NCBI GenBank assembly: GCA_003585845.1
Contig: NQOP01000001.1
Coordinates: 661,582 to 669,601 of the forward strand
DNA from: Bifidobacteriaceae bacterium NR021
GTDB taxonomy: Bacteria; Actinomycetota; Actinomycetes; Actinomycetales; Bifidobacteriaceae
Reading direction: 5' to 3'
Length of the DNA stretch: 8,020 nt
In this document: one piece after another, positions 1-5,161 of the stretch
Position numbering within the stretch: the stretch's first letter is position 1
How the letters are laid out: each line of letters opens with the position of its first letter
Notes under the pieces: generated by a model
Databases searched by the model: none
The model's input: the letters and a program-made list of their open reading frames with translations, nothing else
What the model was told of the DNA's origin: nothing
Position numbers and translations under genes: made by a program

Positions 1-283
1 AAAGCACGTCTGTTCGAGTGACGTAAAACACCTCATATAGAGATGAACAAATTGCTTTTTCAAAATTTAAGTTTAAAGCAATTGAGTTTAATTCCATTCT
101 GGCAGGATTAAAAACGAAGTCTTTCTTATAAAAGACATTATAAATTGACGTATCTGCATCAATCTGTTTAGGCTTGATAAACCCTTCCCTGGATACACCT
201 CGTATAATAAGATCTTCTATGTTGCAATTTTTTTCTCTTCTTTGTTCAATCAGCTCGCCCAACTTATATCTACTCAATCCCAT
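1..283 (-). CDS. hsdS: Type I restriction-modification specificity subunit HsdS, N-terminal part (runs off the left edge)
   Basis: HsdS recognises the target DNA sequence and holds the HsdM (and HsdR) subunits of a type I restriction-modification complex. The 94 residues visible begin MGLSRYKLGELIEQRREKN and continue with IRGVSREGFI and, near residues 56-63, FVFNPARM. This layout (start of a target recognition domain, RGVS..GFI, then FxxNPxRM) is what I know from HsdS N-terminal domains. The ATG lies inside the last codons of hsdM, a 14-bp overlap, and is preceded by AGGGGG seven bases upstream, which supports this start and translational coupling. The reading frame is open to the window edge, so the second recognition domain and any inversion-type variation cannot be judged. 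Confidence is high for HsdS, none for the target sequence. Confidence 0.88.
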   Translation of the reverse strand, partial: MGLSRYKLGELIEQRREKNCNIEDLIIRGVSREGFIKPKQIDADTSIYNVFYKKDFVFNPARMELNSIALNLNFEKAICSSLYEVFYVTRTDVL

Positions 284-1877
284 ATCCGATCCCCCTGAAG
301 GCGTCCTCAAGCATCTTTTGCGACTCTTTTTCCTCATGCAGGAGGTCTTTCATCTCGGCTTGAATGCGTGCCATTTCCTTTTCATAATCTATATCTAAAT
401 CATGGTCGATGAACTCGATGTATTTACTTGGCGTAAGAGCCCAATCCTTGCTTTCAATTTCTTCCATCCCGACACTGCGGTAAAGCTCGGGTATTGCATA
501 ATTATTGCCGTCTGTGCCTTCACTTTGCCAAGTGTGATAAATATCAGCAGCACGCTGAATCTGTTCGGCACTAAGGTGTACTTTTTTCTTGTTTTCACCT
601 TTGACAGCATTTTCCGTCCAAGTGCGTAAATCCATGAACAAAATTTCATGCTCACGATTACGAAGATTTCTATCGTGGTAGTTTCCGCCTTTTTTATTCT
701 GATTCAAAATCCAGAGTGTTACGCTGATGTCCGTTGTAATAAACAGCTCTCGTGGAAGAACAATAATTGCTTCCACCTTATCATTTTGAATAAGTCTTTT
801 ACGAATTTCCAATGTATCGCTGTCGTTTAATGCACCGTTAGCAAGCAAGAATCCAGCAACACCGTTAGAAGGCTTTAAGTGTGAGAGTATATGTAAAATC
901 CACGCATAGTTGGCATTGCTTTCTGGAGGTGTGCCATAATCTGCCCAACGAGGATCATTCTTTAGATTTTCATCATACCAGCCTTTAAGATTGAAGGGGG
1001 GATTTGCCATAATGTAGTTGAAATATAATCCCTTGTGTAAATCATGGGTAAATGAAGAATCATTTGTGCCACCAAGGTTATGGCTGATACCACGAAGTGC
1101 CAAATTCATCTTTGCAAGGCGATAAGTTGCAGCTTCCTTTTCCTGACCATAAATATTGATACTATTTAGATTACCCTGCTTTGATTTCACAAGTTCGGCA
1201 CTTTGAATGAACATACCTCCGGAACCGCATGCAGGGTCGTAAAGTGTACCTTCAAACGGTTCAATCATAGCTGCAATAAGCTTAACCACATCGTGAGGAG
1301 TATAAAATTCTCCTTCTTCCTTTGTTGCATTAACTGCGAACTCTTTAAGGAAATATTCATACACATAGCCGATTAAATCTTTTTCTTCACCAAAAGCCTT
1401 GTGACTGATTTTATTAACTTCATCAACAATTTTCTTGATGTCATTAGCCGCTAAATTACGGGTAGTAAATGTACCTTTTATAAAGCAACCTTTAAGCTGA
1501 GGATCTTCCGCTTCAATTTTGCTTAATGCAGTGTCTAGTGCAACATTGAGTTTTGGAGCTGGTGTGTTGATGATGGTTGACCATCTTGCTTCTACAGGAA
1601 GGCTGTATGTCCCATCTGTAAAAGTAGCATTATCAAAGAATGCAACTTTGATATTTGCATCATCAGGGTCTATTCCCTGTTCAATTAAAGTCTTACGGAG
1701 TGATTCGATACCGTCTTCGTATTTCTCACCGATAAAACGCAAGAATACAAGTGTGAGCATCATATCTCTTTTTTCAAAAAATGAGCCAGAATTTCGTGCT
1801 GCACGTAAGTAATCTCTACAATTAAAAAGTATACTATCTATATTTAATGCCTTTTCAGCAGTTTCCTTTTTTGCCAT
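270..1877 (-). CDS. hsdM: Type I restriction-modification DNA methyltransferase subunit HsdM (N6-adenine)
   Basis: HsdM transfers a methyl group from S-adenosylmethionine to adenine N6 in the site chosen by HsdS. At 535 residues the length is normal for the family. Residues about 10-160 look like the helical HsdM N-terminal domain. The catalytic part carries GEFYTP at 189-194 (typical of HsdM just before the SAM-binding region), the SAM-binding motif DPACGSGGM at 214-222 and the adenine-methylase motif NPPF at 292-295. The last 35 or so residues are charged and helical, consistent with the C-terminal HsdS-contacting region. All key residues are present, so it should be active. Its ATG overlaps the stop of the upstream regulator by one base (TAATG) and a GGAGG sits ten bases before it, inside the regulator gene. 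The downstream hsdS overlaps it by 14 bp. The matching hsdR is not in the window. Confidence 0.97.
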   Translation of the reverse strand: MAKKETAEKALNIDSILFNCRDYLRAARNSGSFFEKRDMMLTLVFLRFIGEKYEDGIESLRKTLIEQGIDPDDANIKVAFFDNATFTDGTYSLPVEARWSTIINTPAPKLNVALDTALSKIEAEDPQLKGCFIKGTFTTRNLAANDIKKIVDEVNKISHKAFGEEKDLIGYVYEYFLKEFAVNATKEEGEFYTPHDVVKLIAAMIEPFEGTLYDPACGSGGMFIQSAELVKSKQGNLNSINIYGQEKEAATYRLAKMNLALRGISHNLGGTNDSSFTHDLHKGLYFNYIMANPPFNLKGWYDENLKNDPRWADYGTPPESNANYAWILHILSHLKPSNGVAGFLLANGALNDSDTLEIRKRLIQNDKVEAIIVLPRELFITTDISVTLWILNQNKKGGNYHDRNLRNREHEILFMDLRTWTENAVKGENKKKVHLSAEQIQRAADIYHTWQSEGTDGNNYAIPELYRSVGMEEIESKDWALTPSKYIEFIDHDLDIDYEKEMARIQAEMKDLLHEEKESQKMLEDAFRGIGYGIE

Positions 1878-2089
1878 TACTTTTCATCCTCCGCTATAAA
1901 TTCCAAAATATCGTTGGGTGTGCAGTGTAAAGCCTTGCAGATACTTTCAATTTTTTCTAGTGATACATATTGCCCAGTGCGTAGTTTCGTAATAATGTTG
2001 GCGGAAATATTGCTCATTCTCATTAAGTCCTGATTGGAAATATCTTCTTCGATCATGCGATGTAATAGTTTTTTATAACTAACAGCCAT
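1877..2089 (-). CDS. Small XRE-family helix-turn-helix regulator of the hsd operon
   Basis: This 70-residue protein is almost entirely one Cro/CI-type helix-turn-helix domain: MAVSYKKLLHRMIEEDISNQDLMRMSNISANIITKLRTGQ, followed by VSLEKIESICKALHCTPNDILEFI. The pattern (NxxL.....IS.N.I.KL..G..VSL..IE.IC.AL.C...DI.E) matches the short stand-alone XRE regulators of the YozG-like type. AGGAGAGG ends three bases before the ATG and supports the start. Its stop overlaps the hsdM start by one base, so the two are translated together. By inference it controls the hsd operon, perhaps its own promoter, limiting methylase or nuclease level; small controller proteins play this role in many type II systems, but it is not shown here for this type I locus. 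Confidence 0.9.
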   Translation of the reverse strand: MAVSYKKLLHRMIEEDISNQDLMRMSNISANIITKLRTGQYVSLEKIESICKALHCTPNDILEFIAEDEK

Positions 2090-2134
2090 AATCCTCTCCT
2101 TATTTTAATAGTTAAATATTATCACGATTCTGTG

Positions 2135-2143
2135 AGTATACCA
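2135..2143 (-). promoter_or_regulatory. Candidate extended -10 promoter of the regulator-hsdM-hsdS operon
   Basis: On the minus strand the sequence reads TGGTATACT, an extended -10 element (TG, one base, then TATACT, five of six matches to TATAAT), about 45 bases before the regulator ATG. I see no good -35 box at normal distance, which is usual for extended -10 promoters. A second possible pair, TTGGTA with TAATAT 17 bases later, overlaps it. The surrounding 2090-2307 stretch is AT-rich and otherwise holds only the palindrome at 2249-2263. Confidence 0.4.
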
Positions 2144-2248
2144 ACGATATAAAGAACTAGCTGTTGCTGTGAAAGTGAAAGACAAATATGACGTGGATTG
2201 TGATAAAGCTTGTTGATAATCTCTTAGGTATCGATTTAGATCATTGCC

Positions 2249-2263
2249 GATAATTGAATTATC
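2249..2263. promoter_or_regulatory. 15-bp palindrome GATAATT-G-AATTATC, candidate operator
   Basis: Two perfect 7-base arms surround a single central base. The half-site GATAAT also occurs near 2215-2220 and as GATAAT just downstream of the extended -10 on the minus strand. The spacing of several half-sites ahead of an XRE-regulated operon fits a repressor binding region, but this is inference. It also lies 45 bases past the stop of the cysteine-rich gene; the AT-only stem without a T-run makes it a poor terminator. Confidence 0.35.
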
Positions 2264-2307
2264 AAAGATAAATAAGTAACAAAGAGTTATAAATTTACGC
2301 AAATAAA

Positions 2308-2529
2308 TCAGTCTTCATTAGAATTGTCACATTTACTAGAATTTTTGTTTTCATTGACATCTGCATTTTTACTAAAAACTGATAAACAACCAGCACCAAC
2401 AACAACAGTACCAGCAATGAAATAAAACTTATTTTTTACATCTAAGTAACATCTTTTACATAAACATTTCTCACATATAAGCAATTTCTTACAAAGCATA
2501 CAACGACGCTTTTCGCATTCTTTACTCAT
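2308..2529 (-). CDS. Small cysteine-rich protein with one membrane segment, function unknown
   Basis: I do not recognise this 73-residue protein. Seven cysteines lie in the first 27 residues (C5, C10, C13, C19, C22, C24, C27), forming several CxxC pairs (10/13, 19/22, 24/27), which looks like a compact metal-binding knuckle, most likely zinc. Residues 35-52 (FYFIAGTVVVGAGCLSVF) form one hydrophobic membrane-spanning segment; the tail from 53 on is polar and rich in Asn, Asp, Ser and Glu. The many basic residues before the segment suggest the cysteine domain is cytoplasmic. The ATG overlaps the end of the 361-residue gene by 8 bp (ATGAGTAA) and a weak AGGCGGAG precedes it, so the two genes are surely co-translated. 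This coupling, more than its sequence, argues that it is a real gene working with its neighbour. Confidence 0.75.
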   Translation of the reverse strand: MSKECEKRRCMLCKKLLICEKCLCKRCYLDVKNKFYFIAGTVVVGAGCLSVFSKNADVNENKNSSKCDNSNED

Positions 2530-3607
2530 TTTCTAAACGCTCCGCCTCTAAACACAAGATATCTCTGCTCTTATTGGTTAATAGAGCCTTATATGAATCA
2601 ACTGAATTAATTATTTGTTTTGGCTTTTCAAGCCAAAAATTAATATTTTCCTCATCGTACTGATAATATTCGTGAATTAATTCAAAAGCAGTATATTTAT
2701 CACCTCTATAAATTTTGACTTCATTTAATTTACGTAGAAAACCTGAATAATGCTCGAAAATAGACTTTATATCCTCAAACTTTCCACGATAATGAAACAG
2801 ATATGTCCTTAGAGCAAGATATCTCGGTATTATTTTCATATCTTCATCAATATAAGAAAGTATTGAATCTACATCATTAATACTTCCACATACTCTTTTT
2901 TTATTAATCTTATCTAAGTCTTTGACTCGGTTATATATATTCGAATACAAAGAGTTAAGACCTTCCATTAAATATGTGTCTGCTTCTTTTAGATATTCTT
3001 CTTGTTCTTCTGATGACGTATTAGATGCTAACTTAATCTTGTCTCTCGCATTCATAAACTTATCAATCAAGCTTTCGCTACGAGCGTCTTCAATCATAAT
3101 ATCAATTTTTTTACTTACATTAGCTATTTGTGAATCTATATACTTAAGAGATAGTTGTATACACAGCATTGGAACATTAGAAAAAATTTGTGTTGAATCA
3201 ATTGCTTTTCTTAGTGTAATAGACCTAACAATACGTCCTTTTGCATTAACAATGTTAGAACAAAAATTGCCAACACACTTTTTTGATTCTTGAATACTAT
3301 ACGTACCATTTTTAAGACCGTTAATAATATCTTCACCAAAATGCGAAAAATCTGCAACAAGCATATTTGCATTAGAAACATCAAAGCCAATCTTAAGAGC
3401 ATTTGATACTAAACCAACAACGTTTCCAATATTATCAACTTCTTCCCACGATGTATTTACTTCAATATCACGCTTAATCCTATCTATAAATACATCAAAA
3501 AAATCAGACATTGCTAAAATGTCATTTCCAGTTTTATCTTCTTCGCTCACGAAAATATCCAATAACCCTGACTTAGTCAATTCTGACATTTCGTTATTCT
3601 GCGACAT
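2522..3607 (-). CDS. Uncharacterised 361-residue helical protein of an accessory two-gene unit
   Basis: No known family is recognised. The protein looks almost all-helical. A mildly hydrophobic stretch lies at about 58-90 (around GNVVGLVSNALKIGF) and a second at about 140-158 (IFSNVPMLCIQLSLKYID), followed directly by an amphipathic, coiled-coil-like helix IDSQIANVSKKIDIMIED (157-174) and a long charged helical part at 175-235. The C-terminal third (245-361) is also helical, with aromatic clusters (HEYYQYDEENINFW near 312-325). No nucleotide-binding or nuclease motif is visible and there is no signal peptide. AAGGAGT lies seven bases before the ATG, a strong ribosome site that fixes this start. 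Base composition is clearly more AT-rich than clpC, suggesting acquisition by transfer. The hydrophobic-then-coiled-coil plan recalls membrane-acting or pore-forming helical effectors, but that is only a guess. It overlaps the cysteine-rich gene downstream. Confidence 0.85.
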   Translation of the reverse strand: MSQNNEMSELTKSGLLDIFVSEEDKTGNDILAMSDFFDVFIDRIKRDIEVNTSWEEVDNIGNVVGLVSNALKIGFDVSNANMLVADFSHFGEDIINGLKNGTYSIQESKKCVGNFCSNIVNAKGRIVRSITLRKAIDSTQIFSNVPMLCIQLSLKYIDSQIANVSKKIDIMIEDARSESLIDKFMNARDKIKLASNTSSEEQEEYLKEADTYLMEGLNSLYSNIYNRVKDLDKINKKRVCGSINDVDSILSYIDEDMKIIPRYLALRTYLFHYRGKFEDIKSIFEHYSGFLRKLNEVKIYRGDKYTAFELIHEYYQYDEENINFWLEKPKQIINSVDSYKALLTNKSRDILCLEAERLENE

Positions 3608-3687
3608 TTAAAGCACTCCTTAACGCAAGAACACTTGCCGGCTATGACCTAGAACTTCTTTATTCTCACCATATTTGTATCAATGAA

Positions 3688-3717
3688 ACTGTATCACAGA
3701 ACCACCTTTTAGCTCAA
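3688..3717 (-). promoter_or_regulatory. Candidate promoter of the 361/73-residue gene pair
   Basis: On the minus strand TTGAGC is followed after 18 bases by TACAGT (four of six matches each to TTGACA and TATAAT), about 80 bases before the ATG at 3607. A weaker alternative, TTGATA with TAAAGA 15 bases on, lies nearer the gene. The choice is uncertain. Confidence 0.25.
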
Positions 3718-3786
3718 ACCACAAAACATTCAGTTAAAGACTATTGATATAAACAAAGGATTCCCACACATAAAACACTAAATATT

Positions 3787-3835
3787 AGAAGTAGTTTCGT
3801 GCGTAATACTTCTTTCGTTAAGCTAATTGCGCAAT
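3787..3835. repeat. Inverted repeat and ATTGCGCAAT palindrome in the gap after the nuclease-like gene
   Basis: Within the 265-base non-coding gap 3608-3872 there is a 7-bp inverted repeat (AGAAGTA at 3787-3793, TACTTCT at 3807-3813, 13-base loop) and a perfect 10-bp palindrome ATTGCGCAAT at 3826-3835. Both are downstream of the nuclease-like gene and upstream of the 361-residue gene. The hairpin is AT-rich and has no clear T-run, so it is at best a weak terminator; the palindrome could be a protein binding site. No gene is seen in this gap. Confidence 0.3.
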
Positions 3836-3872
3836 ATGTTTCCTACTTGACATACTTTGTACGCAAAACCGC

Positions 3873-4637
3873 CTAATCCGAATACCCAATCACATCTTTC
3901 TCAACTTCGCGTATAACATCCTTGGATATGTTTTCAACAGCAATTCGATAAACCTTATTCATACGAGGATTATAAATACCTAAGTACTTAATATTCTGAA
4001 ACTCTGGATGAATAGAACGCAAACCCATACGCCAATACATAAGCAGTTGAAGAGTCTGATCCTTATCCAGCTTTTCTTTAGAAACTTTAAAATCCCACAA
4101 AGTATCAGCTGTTATAAAATCACCATCGCCAGCACTTACCGTATCAGTGTAACCGCCCTCTAGCGTAAAACCATCAAGCACCTTCGGACCATAACACTCA
4201 AGAAAATGAAGCGAGCGCTGAACCATAACTCTGATGTTCTGGATTGTGTGCTCATCGGGATTGATTTCGTCAAAAGGCCTGTAGGCAATAGGACTATATC
4301 TATAGCATACGTCGAATCCAACAAGTTTGACGGCGTTAACTATATCTTCATCTCCAAGTCCTTTAATGCCGGACATAAGTCTCAATGCATTATCGCGTTC
4401 GTTTATAATCATTGCGCCCAGTAAGGAAATTTGAAACGCGTCTATTACACTCGATCCAGACATTAAACGAGTCATGTAGTCAACTACTGTACCAACTCGA
4501 CTTGGGTGAATGTTTTCTTTATCATATAAGTCTTCTATTCCTTCGCCTAATGATTCTTCAACAAAATCTTTTCGTGGCAAATATCCGCCATAAGGTTGTT
4601 TAATGCTCTTAATGCGTTGTGTAACTGAATATCCCAT
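3873..4637 (-). CDS. Predicted PD-(D/E)XK superfamily nuclease-like protein
   Basis: This 254-residue protein carries the core pattern of RecB/Cas4-type PD-(D/E)XK nucleases. GDGDFI at 170-175 gives the first acidic metal ligand (D173, with D171 beside it), WDFKVS at 181-186 gives the D-x-K pair (D182, K184), and QLLMYW from Q197 to Y201 is the Q-x3-Y motif that follows the core in this subgroup. An N-terminal segment SRVGTVVDYMTRL (46-58) resembles the helix with conserved Gly found before the core in the same enzymes. No helicase or iron-sulphur cluster cysteines are present (only C111 and C148 occur), so it is not a full Cas4 or AddB. The ATG is preceded by GAGGAG eleven bases upstream. 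It stands alone in its own transcript, in a defence-gene setting. Fold assignment is inference from motifs; substrate and role are unknown. It could be a nuclease, a recombination helper or a phage-defence protein. Confidence 0.75.
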   Translation of the reverse strand: MGYSVTQRIKSIKQPYGGYLPRKDFVEESLGEGIEDLYDKENIHPSRVGTVVDYMTRLMSGSSVIDAFQISLLGAMIINERDNALRLMSGIKGLGDEDIVNAVKLVGFDVCYRYSPIAYRPFDEINPDEHTIQNIRVMVQRSLHFLECYGPKVLDGFTLEGGYTDTVSAGDGDFITADTLWDFKVSKEKLDKDQTLQLLMYWRMGLRSIHPEFQNIKYLGIYNPRMNKVYRIAVENISKDVIREVEKDVIGYSD

Positions 4638-4682
4638 AACTAAACACTCTCCTCATTAAAAGTGCGTACAGATTATGGAACT

Positions 4683-4711
4683 ATTCTAATAGAATCAGCG
4701 TACGTATTTAA
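4683..4711 (-). promoter_or_regulatory. Candidate promoter of the nuclease-like gene, overlapping a palindrome and direct repeats
   Basis: On the minus strand TTAAAT (4706-4711) is followed after exactly 17 bases by TAGAAT (4683-4688), about 45 bases before the ATG at 4637. The -10 is part of a perfect 13-bp palindrome, ATTCTA-A-TAGAAT (4683-4695), and the spacer is part of the 22-bp-period direct repeat. Such an overlap is what an autoregulated promoter looks like, but the -35 match is weak. Confidence 0.35.
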
Positions 4712-4728
4712 TAGAATCAGCGTACGTA
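4687..4728. repeat. Two direct copies of TAATAGAATCAGCGTACGTA, 22-bp period
   Basis: Two identical 20-base copies lie at 4687-4706 and 4709-4728, separated by two bases, so their centres are 22 bp apart, about two helical turns. The second copy runs into the self-complementary CGTACGTACG (4721-4730). A further partial match, GTGCGTACAG, lies nearer the gene at 4663-4671. The array covers the likely promoter of the nuclease-like gene, so a regulator binding one face of the DNA is the simplest explanation. Confidence 0.85.
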
Positions 4729-4786
4729 CGAATTGTTGATGCAGAAAACTGATATGTAATCCTTTTGTATTAGCCCACTGCAATTT

Positions 4787-4798
4787 TTAACGTGTTAA
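4787..4798. repeat. Short palindrome TTAAC-GT-GTTAA
   Basis: Perfect 5-base arms with a 2-base centre; with one mismatch the symmetry extends further into flanking T and A runs. It lies in the non-coding stretch 4638-4937 between the two repeat arrays. It may be a regulator site or a weak hairpin; nothing else supports a role. Confidence 0.3.
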
Positions 4799-4850
4799 CA
4801 AAAGGCTCAAGTAGCGTGATGCTTGCGAAACATATAACACAGAAAGAAAA

Positions 4851-4916
4851 CAGTTTCAGAGTTTAGAAGTAACAGTTTCAGAGTTTAGAAGGAAAAGTTT
4901 CAGAGTATCCAAGAGT
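4851..4916. repeat. Three-unit tandem array with 22-bp period (CAGTTTCAGAGTTTAGAAG)
   Basis: Units begin at 4851, 4873 and 4895. The first two share an identical 19-base core (4851-4869 and 4873-4891); the third keeps only AGTTTCAGAGT (4896-4906) and then diverges. The array is just upstream of the methyltransferase remnant and unrelated in sequence to the array at 4687-4728. It has no dyad symmetry and no spacers of variable sequence, so it is not a CRISPR array. Confidence 0.85.
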
Positions 4917-4937
4917 TAAGAAACTAGACCGACCTAC

Positions 4938-5078
4938 ATGCCCACAGATTTGCGCAAAGCTCATGACGAGCTAGATAAAATAGTAGATGTTGCTTTTGGT
5001 GCCACAAAGCCTTGCTCTAATAATGACGAGCGTTTGGAAATTCTCTTCAAATCCTATATCCGTATGACTAAAGAATGA
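4938..5078 (+). pseudogene. C-terminal remnant of an MmeI/Eco57I-like DNA methyltransferase
   Basis: This short plus-strand frame encodes 46 residues beginning MPTDLRKAHDELDKIVDVAF and ending with RLEILFKSYIRMTKE. The pattern MPxxLRKAHxxLDxxVDxAF followed by ERLEILFxxY is what I know as the extreme C-terminus of large SAM-dependent DNA methyltransferases of the MmeI/COG1002 group, which are normally some 900 residues long. In-frame similarity may extend a few codons upstream (RPTY before the Met, like the usual LYDPxxM), but a TAA at 4917-4919 closes the frame and no ribosome site is present. The rest of the gene is missing, replaced by the repeat array. It ends 20 bases before the terminator at 5098-5130, as an original intact gene would. 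I infer a truncated relic of a former restriction-modification gene; a real 46-residue gene is unlikely. Confidence 0.6.
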
Positions 5079-5097
5079 ATTTAAGTTAAATAAGTAG

Positions 5098-5130
5098 AAA
5101 AGCCCGACGAGATTTACGCGCCGGGCTTTT
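5098..5130. terminator. Bidirectional rho-independent terminator after clpC
   Basis: Perfect 9-bp arms AAAAGCCCG (5098-5106) and CGGGCTTTT (5122-5130) enclose a 15-base loop. The GC core with A-run on one side and T-run on the other works in both directions, so it can end clpC (stop at 5162) and the former plus-strand methyltransferase gene. It marks the border between core genome and the accessory region. Confidence 0.88.
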
Positions 5131-5161
5131 AGTGTATTCAGTTAGTTATTGCGTAGATTAC

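Noticed and set aside
2105..2302. Minus-strand 65-residue frame between the cysteine-rich gene and the XRE regulator
   Set aside because: No ribosome site, no recognisable motif, and it covers the promoter and palindrome of the hsd operon; composition fits chance reading of AT-rich DNA.
2922..3293. Plus-strand 123-residue frame inside the 361-residue gene
   Set aside because: It is fully antisense to a gene with a strong ribosome site and shows the hydrophobic composition typical of an antisense shadow.
4851..4916. Possible mini CRISPR array
   Set aside because: The period is only 22 bp with 2-4 bases between cores, no unique spacers and no hairpin in the unit; it is a tandem repeat.
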